DNA from: Paramesorhizobium leguminum
GTDB lineage: Bacteria; Pseudomonadota; Alphaproteobacteria; Rhizobiales; Rhizobiaceae
DNA length: 64,000 nucleotides
Direction of reading: 5' to 3'
Assembly (NCBI RefSeq): GCF_003217235.1
Contig: NZ_QJTF01000007.1
Coordinates: 107,189-171,188 of the forward strand
In this document: positions 24,642-33,171 of the stretch, one piece after another
Position numbering within the stretch: the first letter of the stretch is position 1
Layout of the letters: every line of letters starts with the position of its first letter
Program-made: the position numbers and the translations under genes
The notes under the pieces: model-generated
Database searches by the model: none
What the model was told of the DNA's origin: nothing
Seen by the model: only the letters and a program-made list of their open reading frames with translations

Positions 24642-24746
24642 GAATAGTGAGCAGTGAGCTAGTAAGCAGTCAGCAGTGAAAAGAAATTTGCGCTTTCGTT
24701 ACTAACTCACCGCTCACCGCTCACTGTTCACCGCTCACTAAATTCA
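24642..24746. repeat. tandem-heptamer hairpin between CorA and LOG genes
   Basis: The left arm is AGTGAGC/AGTAAGC/AGTCAGC units (24642-24680). The right arm is ACTCACCGCTCACCGCTCAC and CCGCTCACT units (24704-24740). The architecture is the same as at 21488-21677, with related but not identical units. It spans the whole gap between two minus-strand genes and touches the stop of the LOG gene. Confidence 0.85.
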
Positions 24747-25349
24747 CATCCGTTCGATAATCGCCTCGTCGCCTTCCGCCTTGGCCCCGGAGGCGGCGTC
24801 GAGAATGGCGGGAACGATATGCTCGGCGTTGGCAACGATCAGCGGCTTTACCAGATGCGCCGTATGGATGAACCCTTCCGCCCGCATGTGGTCGAAGAGC
24901 GAGACCATAGGGTTCCAGAATCCGTTGATATTGGCCAGCACCATCGGCTTCCTGTGATGGCCGAGTTGCGCCCAGGTCATCATCTCGACGATTTCCTCCA
25001 CCGTGCCGATGCCGCCGGGCAGCGTCACGAACGCATCCGCGTGGCTAAACATCAGGTGCTTGCGCTGGTGCATGTCGTCGGTGACGATCAGCTCCGAAAG
25101 CTGGCCGAGCGCATGTTCGGTGGCTTCCTTGTTCATCAGGAATTTCGGGATAATGCCCGTCACCTTGCCGCCCGCCGACAGGGCGCCATCGGCGACAGCA
25201 CCCATGATGCCCTTGGTGCCGCCGCCGTAGATAAGTTCAAGCCCATGTTCGGCAATCGAGCGGCCAAGCAGCTTGCCGGATTGCTTGTAGATGGGATTGA
25301 GGCCCGGGGACGAGCCGCAGTAGACGCAGATGGATCGAATCTTGTTCAT
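24744..25349 (-). CDS. LOG-family protein (cytokinin riboside phosphoribohydrolase-like)
   Basis: 201-residue Rossmann-fold protein of the TIGR00730/LOG family, which removes ribose 5-phosphate from nucleoside 5'-monophosphates. Diagnostic motifs: CVYCGSSPG at the N-terminus, YGGGTKGIMG and the PGGIGTVEE catalytic motif. Bacterial members are often active on AMP or cytokinin precursors. Single gene; its 3' end abuts a tandem repeat. Confidence 0.92.
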   Translation of the reverse strand: MNKIRSICVYCGSSPGLNPIYKQSGKLLGRSIAEHGLELIYGGGTKGIMGAVADGALSAGGKVTGIIPKFLMNKEATEHALGQLSELIVTDDMHQRKHLMFSHADAFVTLPGGIGTVEEIVEMMTWAQLGHHRKPMVLANINGFWNPMVSLFDHMRAEGFIHTAHLVKPLIVANAEHIVPAILDAASGAKAEGDEAIIERM

Positions 25350-25492
25350 GCCGGGAGTAGTGCAGTTTGGCTTGAAACCGTCAAGCGGTGACTGAAGGGA
25401 CGGTCGTTATGAATTAACCGGCTATAAAGTCCGGCATTTTCTTGTCGAGCCGCTGAAAACGCGATAGATCGTAAGAAAAAGGGACCGGGGAC

Positions 25493-26782
25493 ATGCAGAG
25501 ACGAAGATATTATGCGCTGTTTGGTTTCGTCGCGGTAATTGCCGCGGCTGGGATAGCGGCTTATTTGGGTGTGCTTCCGGGCACGGCGCCGAAAGCGCCT
25601 GAGCCGTCCGTGGCGGCTGTTCCATCCGCCGCGCCTGAGGCGGAAGCTCCGAAAGCCGAAGCCCAGAACGCTGAAAACCCGCAAGCTGAAAACCCGCAAA
25701 CTGAAACACCGCAAGGCGAAACACCTCAGATCATGCCGCCTGCCGCCGAAAAGGCGGGCGTCGCCGCTCCCTCCTTCGATGTCTTGCGCGTCGAGCCGGA
25801 TGGCTCAGTGGTCATCGCCGGCAAAGCCGCGCCCGCGGCAAGCGTTGATGTTCTTGCGGGATCGACCGTAGTCGGTTCCGCCAAGGCCGCCGCCAACGGC
25901 GATTTCGCCGTCGCGCTCGACCGGGCATTGAAGCCCGGCGACCATCAACTGGTGCTTCGCGCCACCGGCGCCGACAGCAAGGCCGCGACATCGGAGCAGA
26001 CGGCGATCGTCTCCGTACCCGAGAAGGAGGATGGCCAGGTGCTGGCGCTGGTCGAGGAGCCGGGACAGGCAAGCCGGATGATCACGACGCCACAGGCCGC
26101 CGCTCCCTCCGCCGCTCCGGCGCAAAGCCCGGCTGTGCCACCGTCCGTTTCGGCTGCCGCGGCAGCGCCGGCGGCTGACCCGCAAAAGCAGGAGCCCATT
26201 ACGGTTGAGGCCGTGGAAATCGAAGGCAATACGATCTTTGTCGCGGGTAAAGGTGTGCCGGGCAAACAGGTCGCCATCTATGCCAATGACGCGCTCCTGG
26301 GTAAGGCGCAGGTCGAGCCGACCTCTCGCTTCCTCGTGCAGAGCCATCATCAGCTCGCTGTGGGCGATTACATCATTCGCGCCGATCTTCTCGAAAAGGA
26401 TGGCACGGTGATTGCCAGCGCCAGCGTTCCTTTCCGTCGCGAGCCGGGGGAAAACCTTTCGGCTATTGCCTCCCCGGCCGGCAATGCCGTCAATGTTCAA
26501 CCCGCCCTGGTTACGGAACGCAGTGTCGATACGGCCTCCAATGCCACAATGGCAAAGCCGCTCGAAAGCGCCGCCGGGTCTGTCATCATCCGCAAGGGCG
26601 ACAATCTCTGGACGATTTCCAAGCGCACCTATGGCAGGGGCATCCGCTATACGACGATCTACCTCGCCAATGCCGATCGGATCAGGAACCCGAATTTGAT
26701 ATGGCCCGGCCAGGTCTTCTCCATGCCGAAAGAGCCGCTGGTGGATGAAGAGGCGCAACGCCAGCTGAAGGCGCGGAACTAA
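25493..26782 (+). CDS. LysM-domain envelope protein with Pro/Ala-rich region
   Basis: 429 residues. An N-terminal membrane anchor (YYALFGFVAVIAAAGIAAYLGVL, residues 6-28) is followed by a low-complexity Pro/Ala/Glu segment. It holds four near-identical short repeats of the form QAENPQTETPQ (residues 57-85). Two Ig-like/beta-sandwich domains follow (RVEPDGSVVIAGKAAPAASVDVL and VEIEGNTIFVAGKGVPGKQV), then a C-terminal LysM (IIRKGDNLWTISKRTYG...NPNLIWPGQVFSMP). It probably binds peptidoglycan in the periplasm. GGGG upstream of the ATG. Confidence 0.87.
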   Translation: MQRRRYYALFGFVAVIAAAGIAAYLGVLPGTAPKAPEPSVAAVPSAAPEAEAPKAEAQNAENPQAENPQTETPQGETPQIMPPAAEKAGVAAPSFDVLRVEPDGSVVIAGKAAPAASVDVLAGSTVVGSAKAAANGDFAVALDRALKPGDHQLVLRATGADSKAATSEQTAIVSVPEKEDGQVLALVEEPGQASRMITTPQAAAPSAAPAQSPAVPPSVSAAAAAPAADPQKQEPITVEAVEIEGNTIFVAGKGVPGKQVAIYANDALLGKAQVEPTSRFLVQSHHQLAVGDYIIRADLLEKDGTVIASASVPFRREPGENLSAIASPAGNAVNVQPALVTERSVDTASNATMAKPLESAAGSVIIRKGDNLWTISKRTYGRGIRYTTIYLANADRIRNPNLIWPGQVFSMPKEPLVDEEAQRQLKARN

Positions 26783-26812
26783 AAAGTTACTGTTCCACAC
26801 ATTGCGGAAACA

Positions 26813-26847
26813 CTCTTCATCGTATATCGACGATTTACGATGAAGAG
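26813..26847. promoter_or_regulatory. perfect 12-bp inverted repeat over the arsR-type start codon
   Basis: CTCTTCATCGTA (26813-26824), an 11-nt spacer, then TACGATGAAGAG (26836-26847). The regulator's ATG at 26840 lies in the right arm, and a TATATC (26823-26828) suitable as a -10 box overlaps the left arm and spacer. It is a strong candidate for the autoregulatory operator of the ArsR-type protein. Confidence 0.65.
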
Positions 26848-27202
26848 TTCCCCCACCCAAAGCTTGGACTTCTCGCCCCCCGGCGATTGCGAAGAGGCGC
26901 GGGCTGCGTGCATTTACGCGGCGCTGGGGCATGGTGCGCGCCTGCGCATTTTGCGCCATCTGCTTGCTCAGGATGCCTGCTGCTGCAAGGAAATCGTTTC
27001 CACCGTCGACCTTGCGCAATCCACCGTCTCGCAACATCTGAAAGTGCTGGTGCAATCCGGGCTGGTCGATTACCGGCCCGAGCGCCAGTCATCCCGCTAT
27101 AGCGTCAACCAACAGGCGCTGGCCGCCATCCGAGCCCATTTGGGCACTCTTGCCGACTGCTGCGTAATTCAGCGGAAAAAATCAGAAAATCATGTCGAAT
27201 AA
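26840..27202 (+). CDS. ArsR-family regulator, cysteine-rich
   Basis: 120-residue winged-helix repressor. The HTH is visible as EIVSTVDLAQSTVSQHLKVLVQSGLVDYR. Seven Cys occur: 17, 24, the triplet 47-49 (QDACCCKEIV, in the helix that carries the metal site in ArsR/SmtB) and 107-108 (DCCV). This suggests thiol-based metal or redox sensing, as an inference. No Shine-Dalgarno precedes the ATG and a possible -10 box lies 12-17 nt upstream, so the mRNA may be leaderless. It overlaps the ABC-transporter start by 11 bp. Confidence 0.88.
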   Translation: MKSSPTQSLDFSPPGDCEEARAACIYAALGHGARLRILRHLLAQDACCCKEIVSTVDLAQSTVSQHLKVLVQSGLVDYRPERQSSRYSVNQQALAAIRAHLGTLADCCVIQRKKSENHVE

Positions 27203-29087
27203 GAAAAACGCAAAAACCGTTTCCGCCGAATCCGGTCAGACCCTGCAGACGATACGCAACCTGTGGCCCTATATGTGGCCGGATGGCCGGCCCGATCTAA
27301 AGATGCGCGTCGTCTGGGCGACGGTCTATCTCGTCGTCTCCAAGATCGTGCTGATCCTGGTCCCGTATTTCTTCATGTGGGCGACGGACAGGTTGAACGG
27401 CAAATTCCAGGCGCCCGACTATATCCCCGCTTTGTTCCTGGGCGCGGTCATGCTGGTGGTGGCCTATAATGCCGCGCGGATCGTGCAGGCGGGTCTGAAC
27501 CAGTTGCGCGACGCGCTTTTCGCCAGCGTCGGCCAATATGCCGTGCGCCAGCTTGCCTTCCGGACCTTCGTGCATATGCACGAGCTGTCGCTGCGCTTTC
27601 ATCTGGAGCGCCGCACCGGCGGCCTGTCGCGTGTCATCGAGCGCGGCACCAAGGGCATCGAGACCATCGTCCGCTTCACCATCCTCAATACGTTGCCGAC
27701 CATTCTGGAATTCGCGCTGACGGCAATCATCTTCGCCTTCGCCTACGGTTTCTGGTATCTCGCGGTCGTCGCCGTCACGGTCTGGCTCTACACTTGGTTC
27801 ACCATCAAGGCGAGCGACTGGCGCATCGGCATCCGCCGCGAGATGAATGACTCGGATACCGACGCCAACACCAAGGCGATCGACTCGCTCCTGAATTTCG
27901 AGACGGTCAAATATTTCGGCAACGAGGCGATGGAAGCCAAGCGCTTCGATGCCTCCATGGCACGTTATGAGAAGGCCGCGACCAAGACCTGGACCTCGCT
28001 CGGCTGGCTGAACTTCGGCCAGGCCGTCATTTTCAGCGCCGGCATGGGTATCATCATGGTGATGTCCGCACGGGAAGTGATGGCGGGTACGCAGTCGCTG
28101 GGCGATTTCGTCTTCATCAACGCGCTTTTGATGCAGCTTTCCGTTCCGCTCAATTTCATCGGCTTCATCTACCGCGAAGTGCGCCAGGGCCTGACCGACA
28201 TCGAGCAGATGTTCGATCTGCTGGATGTCGCGCAGGAAGTGCAGGACAAGCCGGGCGCCAACGCGCTCGCGGTTACCGATGGAGCGATCCGCTTCAATGA
28301 CGTGCATTTCGCCTATGATCCGGCGCGGCCTATCCTCAAGGGCATCAGCTTCGAGGTGCCCGCCGGCAAGACCGTCGCCATCGTCGGCCCGTCGGGTGCG
28401 GGCAAATCCACGATCTCGCGGCTTCTGTTCCGTTTCTACGATATTCAGAAGGGTGCGATTACCGTCGATGGTCAGGATATCCGCGACGTGACGCAGGAGA
28501 GCTTGCGCAAGGTCATCGGCATGGTGCCGCAGGATACGGTGCTGTTCAACGATACCATCGCCTACAATATCCGCTATGGCCGCATGTCGGCGCCGGAGGA
28601 AGAGGTCGAGCGCGCCGCCGAACTGGCGCAGATATCGCACTTCATCAAGCTCCTGCCGGACGGCTATCGCTCCATGGTTGGCGAGCGCGGGCTGAAGCTT
28701 TCCGGCGGTGAAAAACAGCGCGTCGCCATCGCCCGCACCATCCTGAAAGCCCCGCCGATCCTCATCCTCGACGAGGCGACATCGGCGCTCGATACCGCCA
28801 CCGAGCAGGAAATCCAATCGGCGCTCGATATCGTCAGCCAGGGCCGCACCACGCTCGTCATCGCGCACCGGCTCTCGACGGTCATCGGCGCGGACGAAAT
28901 CATCGTGCTGAAGGACGGCCTGATCGCCGAACGCGGCACCCACCGTTCGCTCCTCGGCAAAAAAGGCCTCTACGCCTCCATGTGGGACCGCCAGCGCGAG
29001 GCCACCGAAGCCGAGGAACGCCTGCGGCAGGTGCGGGAGAAGGATGAGTTGGGCATATTGGAGCGGGGCGTGCCGGCGGCGGAGTGA
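27192..29087 (+). CDS. Atm1-type ABC exporter (half transporter)
   Basis: 631 residues. Six-helix membrane domain followed by the ATPase: Walker [10 protein letters not shown] at about 399-407, signature LSGGEKQR near 503, Walker B ILILDEATSALD near 523-534 and the H-loop in VIAHRLST. The membrane domain text (FLERRTGGLSRVIERGTKGIE, LLNFETVKYFGNEAMEAKRF) matches the Atm1/ABCB7/HMT1 group, which exports glutathione-linked sulfur or metal species. It works as a homodimer in the inner membrane. Translation is coupled to the cysteine-rich ArsR regulator, which fits a metal or glutathione-stress role. Confidence 0.92.
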   Translation: MSNKKNAKTVSAESGQTLQTIRNLWPYMWPDGRPDLKMRVVWATVYLVVSKIVLILVPYFFMWATDRLNGKFQAPDYIPALFLGAVMLVVAYNAARIVQAGLNQLRDALFASVGQYAVRQLAFRTFVHMHELSLRFHLERRTGGLSRVIERGTKGIETIVRFTILNTLPTILEFALTAIIFAFAYGFWYLAVVAVTVWLYTWFTIKASDWRIGIRREMNDSDTDANTKAIDSLLNFETVKYFGNEAMEAKRFDASMARYEKAATKTWTSLGWLNFGQAVIFSAGMGIIMVMSAREVMAGTQSLGDFVFINALLMQLSVPLNFIGFIYREVRQGLTDIEQMFDLLDVAQEVQDKPGANALAVTDGAIRFNDVHFAYDPARPILKGISFEVPAGKTVAIVGPSGAGKSTISRLLFRFYDIQKGAITVDGQDIRDVTQESLRKVIGMVPQDTVLFNDTIAYNIRYGRMSAPEEEVERAAELAQISHFIKLLPDGYRSMVGERGLKLSGGEKQRVAIARTILKAPPILILDEATSALDTATEQEIQSALDIVSQGRTTLVIAHRLSTVIGADEIIVLKDGLIAERGTHRSLLGKKGLYASMWDRQREATEAEERLRQVREKDELGILERGVPAAE

Positions 29088-29127
29088 GGAGGTCTTTTCA
29101 CTACCCCGCTGCAAAGTCGTGTTCCGT

Positions 29128-29436
29128 CTACGCCGCCGTCGCTAGCGGCTTCGCCCGTTCGATCCGCGCCAGTTCCTTGGGATTGTGCATGGCCTCCCAC
29201 AAGTCGCTGCGCCGCTGCGCATTCAGCCAGAAGTCCGGGCTGTTGCCGAACACGCGCGCCAGAATGAGTGCGGTCGCCGCCGTCACGTTGCGCCGGTCGT
29301 TGCACAACTCGTTTACATGCTTGCGCTGCACGCCCATCGCCTCGGCCAGCGCCGCCTGCGTCAGGCCGAGCGGCTGCATGAACTCTTCCAGCAGGATTTC
29401 GCCGATCGTCACCGGCTTGCGTTTGGTCATCAACAT
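29128..29436 (-). CDS. higA: TA module 2: HigA-type antitoxin
   Basis: 102 residues. The classic HigA text RKPVTIGEILLEEFMQPLGLTQAALAEAMGVQRKHVNEL contains the XRE HTH; VFGNSPDFWLNAQRRSDLW is the family C-terminus. It neutralises HigB and represses the operon. It follows the toxin gene with an 8-bp gap. Confidence 0.93.
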   Translation of the reverse strand: MLMTKRKPVTIGEILLEEFMQPLGLTQAALAEAMGVQRKHVNELCNDRRNVTAATALILARVFGNSPDFWLNAQRRSDLWEAMHNPKELARIERAKPLATAA

Positions 29437-29444
29437 CCGTCACC

Positions 29445-29741
29445 TCATCGATAGATATGGTTGTCGAGATAGAGTTCCGACGCTTCTCCGCGACTGCCGT
29501 CCCATCGAAAGATCAGCCGCCATTGTTTGTTGACACGGATCGAATGCAGGCCATCAAGCGTGCCGCGCAGTTTTTCGAAATGATTGCTGGGCGGCACACG
29601 CAAATCTTGATCGGTCATTGCGTCGTCGATCATCTGGAGCTTGCGGAACAATCGGCTTTCAAGATCGGATGCAATATTGCGGGAGTGGACATCTTCCACG
29701 AAAAAGGCCCGCAGCCATTCGTCCCGAAACCCGACGATCAT
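29445..29741 (-). CDS. higB: TA module 2: HigB/RelE-type toxin
   Basis: 98 residues, slightly longer than the average 92. The family body is DLESRLFRKLQMIDDAMTDQDLRVPPSNHFEKLRG then HSIRVNKQWRLIFRWDG, with the catalytic basic residues of ribosome-dependent mRNA interferases. Toxin-first gene order, as in host inhibition of growth loci. It lies between the ABC exporter and psd. Confidence 0.92.
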   Translation of the reverse strand: MIVGFRDEWLRAFFVEDVHSRNIASDLESRLFRKLQMIDDAMTDQDLRVPPSNHFEKLRGTLDGLHSIRVNKQWRLIFRWDGSRGEASELYLDNHIYR

Positions 29742-29933
29742 TCCGCGCCTCCAATACTTGGTTTATGTACCACTCCATGGTTCATTCGGCAACCGTTTCC
29801 CCTCGCACTCTTTGCCGGGCATTGGAGCGCCAACACTGGTGTCGCCGATTAATCCATAGCGCGACCGCGCACAATCACGTTTGCCCATCGCCGTATTCTC
29901 CACTAAAGAGTGGGGAAAATCGAGGAATAACCG

Positions 29934-30632
29934 ATGAGCCTTTTCGATACCGTCCGCAACACGTTCGTGCCCATTCACCGAGAGGGTTATCCCTTTATTG
30001 CCGCGTTTTTCCTGGCGTCGCTCGTGCTTGGCTGGCTCTGGGATCCGCTGTTCTGGATCGGCATGGTGTTCACCATCTGGTGCATCTATTTCTACCGCGA
30101 TCCGGAGCGGGTGACGCCGCAGGATGACCAGCTGGTTATCAGCCCTGCCGATGGCAAGGTTTCTTCCGTCGGCCCGGCCATTCCGCCGCGCGAGCTGGAC
30201 CTCGGCGTCGAACCGATGCTGCGCATCTCCGTTTTCATGAATGTCTTTTCCTGCCATGTGAACCGCGCGCCGGTGATGGGCCGCATCGACAGGATCGCCT
30301 ATCGTCCCGGCAAATTCTTCAATGCCGATCTGGACAAGGCGAGCGCGGAGAACGAGCGCAACGGCGTTGTCATCGAAAGCCCCCATGGCAAGGTCGCGGC
30401 GGTGCAGATCGCCGGCCTCGTCGCGCGGCGCATCGTCTGCTGGGCGAGGGAGGATGACCATCTGGCTGTGGGCCAGCGGTTTGGCCTCATCCGTTTCGGC
30501 TCCCGCGTCGATGTCTATCTGCCGGAAGGGGCCGCCGCGCGCGTCGCCGTCGGCCAGACGGCAGTTGCCGGCGAAACGATCATCGCGGAATTCGGCAGCG
30601 AAAAGCTTGCGCCGACAGTAAGGACGGCTTGA
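29934..30632 (+). CDS. psd: phosphatidylserine decarboxylase proenzyme
   Basis: 232 residues, short PSD-A type typical of alphaproteobacteria. It converts phosphatidylserine to phosphatidylethanolamine at the inner membrane. The N-terminal hydrophobic hairpin ([26 protein letters not shown]) anchors it. The self-cleavage site RFGSRVD places Ser190 as the future pyruvoyl group. Other conserved text: [33 protein letters not shown] precedes the ATG. It is followed 4 bp later by pssA, which makes its substrate. Confidence 0.95.
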   Translation: MSLFDTVRNTFVPIHREGYPFIAAFFLASLVLGWLWDPLFWIGMVFTIWCIYFYRDPERVTPQDDQLVISPADGKVSSVGPAIPPRELDLGVEPMLRISVFMNVFSCHVNRAPVMGRIDRIAYRPGKFFNADLDKASAENERNGVVIESPHGKVAAVQIAGLVARRIVCWAREDDHLAVGQRFGLIRFGSRVDVYLPEGAAARVAVGQTAVAGETIIAEFGSEKLAPTVRTA

Positions 30633-30636
30633 TCCG

Positions 30637-31482
30637 ATGGAAACACCGTTTCCACCCTTCGAGCCGAACGGTCCCGCCGAAGAGGGCAGGGGGCCGCGCC
30701 TTTCGCAGATCCCCATGCGGATGGTCATTCCCAATGTGATCACGGTGCTTGCCATCTGCGCCGGGTTGACCGGCGTTAGGCTCGCCTTCGAGAACCGTTT
30801 CGAGATGGCCGTTTCGATGGTGCTCCTCGCCGCTTTTCTTGATGGCGTGGACGGGCGCGTCGCGCGGATGATGAAGGGATCGTCCAAATTTGGCGCGCAG
30901 ATGGATTCGCTCGCCGATATCGTCAATTTCGGCGTCGCCCCGGCGCTGGTGCTCTATTTCTTCATGCTCGATCAGGCCCGCACCTTCGGCTGGATCGCGG
31001 CGCTGCTCTATTGCATCGCCTGCTGCCTGCGGCTCGCGCGTTTCAACGTCATGATCGAGAATCCGCGCATTCCGCTCTGGCAGGGCAATTATTTCATTGG
31101 CGTCCCCGCGCCGGCGGGTGCCATGCTGGTGCTGCTGCCTGTCTATCTGGGCTTTCTGGGTTTCGCTCCCACGCGGCTGCTCGCCTTCGCCGCCGCGATC
31201 TACACCGTCGCCATCGCCTTCCTGCTGGTCAGCCGCCTGCCGGTCTACAATGGCAAGGCGGCGGGCAGTCTCATCCGCCGCGATGTCGTCATGCCGCTCA
31301 TTCTGGGCGTCGTGCTCTATGTGGCCTTCCTGATGAGCTACACGTGGGAAACGCTGACATTGACGGCGCTCGCCTATCTCGTCTTCCTGCCGTTCAGCGT
31401 GGCCGCCTGGCACAGGCGCATGGCGGCGGAGGCGACTGCGTTGCCGGAACCTGAGTCTTCGGAATCGCCCCCGCAACAATAA
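30637..31482 (+). CDS. pssA: CDP-diacylglycerol-serine O-phosphatidyltransferase
   Basis: 281 residues, type II phosphatidylserine synthase with about eight helices. The CDP-alcohol phosphotransferase motif D-G-x2-A-R-x8-G-x3-D-x3-D is complete in DGRVARMMKGSSKFGAQMDSLAD. It makes phosphatidylserine for psd just upstream; together they form the PE branch of membrane lipid synthesis. The C-terminus after the last helix is Pro/Glu/Ser-rich. Confidence 0.95.
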   Translation: METPFPPFEPNGPAEEGRGPRLSQIPMRMVIPNVITVLAICAGLTGVRLAFENRFEMAVSMVLLAAFLDGVDGRVARMMKGSSKFGAQMDSLADIVNFGVAPALVLYFFMLDQARTFGWIAALLYCIACCLRLARFNVMIENPRIPLWQGNYFIGVPAPAGAMLVLLPVYLGFLGFAPTRLLAFAAAIYTVAIAFLLVSRLPVYNGKAAGSLIRRDVVMPLILGVVLYVAFLMSYTWETLTLTALAYLVFLPFSVAAWHRRMAAEATALPEPESSESPPQQ

Positions 31483-31494
31483 GTCAGAGTCAAG

Positions 31495-31516
31495 CCGCAG
31501 CTTCACGAAGCTGCGG
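31495..31516 (+). terminator. hairpin after pssA
   Basis: CCGCAGCTTC-ac-GAAGCTGCGG, a perfect 10-bp inverted repeat 12 bp after the pssA stop. No U-run follows (AAAACTG), so it may stabilise the 3' end rather than terminate alone. Confidence 0.5.
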
Positions 31517-31639
31517 AAAACTGTGAATCGGTGTGAATCATGGTACGGGTTTGTTCCTCCATGGAATCGACCGGCTTTACGCATTGCTTTCGCGGTCGTA
31601 CCGGCGCTACCTCGAACTGCATAAGAGGTAATTGGAATC

Positions 31640-33166
31640 ATGGCTGAAGCGGCTATACGGAAATTTGACGAAGCGCGTGGTGGAGCGCAGGATTCCTCGC
31701 GCGACGGCCGCGGCCCGCTCTATCGCGAGGCACCGAACAATATCGAAGCGGAGCAGGCGCTGCTGGGCGCGATGCTTATCAACAACGATGCGTTCTACCG
31801 CGTCTCGGATTTCCTGAAGCCTCCCCATTTCTATGAGCCGCTCCATCGCAAGATTTATGAAATCCTGTCCGATTTGATCCGCATGGGCAAGCTGGCGAGC
31901 CCGGTCACCATCAAGACCTTCCTTCCGTCGGAGGATAAGGTCGGCGATATGACGGTGTTCCAATATGTGGCGCGCCTCGCAGCCGAAGCCGTGACCGTCA
32001 TCAATGCGGAAGATTATGGCCGCGCCATCTACGATCTCGCCACGCGCCGCGCGCTTATCGGCATTGGCGAAGACATGGTCAATGTCGCCTATGACGCGCC
32101 GGTTGATATGGCGCCGCACGCGCAGATCGAGGATGCCGAGCGCCAATTGTTCGCGCTCGCGGAGACGGGCCGCTACAATGGCGGCTTTCAGTCCTTTACC
32201 GACGCGGTCAAGACCGCTGTCGATATGGCCAACGCCGCCTTCATGCGTGACGGGCATCTGTCGGGCGTCTCGACGGGCATCCATACGCTCGACGGGCGCA
32301 TGGGCGGCCTGCAGCCTTCCGATTTGATCATCCTTGCCGGACGTCCCGGCATGGGCAAGACCTCGCTTGCCACCAACATCGCCTTCAATATCGCCAACGC
32401 CTATCAAGGTGAGCAACAGGCGGATGGAGCGATCAAGGCGGTCAATGGCGGCGTCGTCGGCTTCTTCTCGCTCGAAATGTCGTCGGAGCAGCTCGCCACC
32501 CGTATCATTTCCGAGCAGACGGAAATTTCGTCGTCCAAGATCAGGCGCGGCGAAATCACCGAGACCGATTTCGAAAAGCTCGTCGCCTGTTCGCACATGA
32601 TGCAGAAGATCCCGCTCTATATCGACCAGACCGGCGGCATCTCCATCGCGCAGCTTGCTGCCCGCGCGCGGCGCTTGAAGCGCCAGCGCGGCCTCGATGT
32701 GCTCGTCATCGATTACGTGCAGCTGATGACCGGATCATCCAAGGCCTCGGCGCAGAACCGCGTGCAGGAAATCACCGAGATTACCACCGGGCTGAAGGCG
32801 CTGGGCAAGGAACTCAATGTTCCGATCATTGCGCTGTCACAGCTCTCGCGTCAGGTCGAAAGCCGAGAGGACAAGCGCCCGCAGCTATCGGATTTGCGTG
32901 AGTCCGGCTCGATCGAGCAGGACGCCGACGTAGTGCTGTTTGTGTTTCGCGAGGAATATTATATCAAGAACCGCGAACCGAAACCGGGGACGGAAGAGTT
33001 TTTCAAATGGCAGGCGGAAATGGACGAGGCGCGCGGCAAGGCGGAAGTCATCATCGCCAAGCAGCGTCACGGACCGACCGGCACCGTCAAGCTTGCATTC
33101 CAGGCGGAGTTCACGCGCTTTACCGATCTGGCCGAGGAATCGCACCTGCCGGATCGCTATGAATAG
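31640..33166 (+). CDS. dnaB: replicative DNA helicase
   Basis: 508 residues. The N-terminal DnaB domain starts at REAPNNIEAEQALLGAMLINNDAF. Walker A is AGRPGMGKTS at about 233-242; RecA-fold motifs VLVIDYVQLMTG, IALSQLSRQVESREDKRPQLSDLRESGSIEQDADVV follow. Hexameric helicase unwinding DNA at the fork. Ends 5 bp before alr. No intein is present. Confidence 0.97.
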   Translation: MAEAAIRKFDEARGGAQDSSRDGRGPLYREAPNNIEAEQALLGAMLINNDAFYRVSDFLKPPHFYEPLHRKIYEILSDLIRMGKLASPVTIKTFLPSEDKVGDMTVFQYVARLAAEAVTVINAEDYGRAIYDLATRRALIGIGEDMVNVAYDAPVDMAPHAQIEDAERQLFALAETGRYNGGFQSFTDAVKTAVDMANAAFMRDGHLSGVSTGIHTLDGRMGGLQPSDLIILAGRPGMGKTSLATNIAFNIANAYQGEQQADGAIKAVNGGVVGFFSLEMSSEQLATRIISEQTEISSSKIRRGEITETDFEKLVACSHMMQKIPLYIDQTGGISIAQLAARARRLKRQRGLDVLVIDYVQLMTGSSKASAQNRVQEITEITTGLKALGKELNVPIIALSQLSRQVESREDKRPQLSDLRESGSIEQDADVVLFVFREEYYIKNREPKPGTEEFFKWQAEMDEARGKAEVIIAKQRHGPTGTVKLAFQAEFTRFTDLAEESHLPDRYE

Positions 33167-33171
33167 CCGCT

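Noticed and set aside
27297..29114. 605-codon minus-strand frame
   Set aside because: Shadow of the Atm1-type ABC transporter, whose motifs are all on the plus strand.
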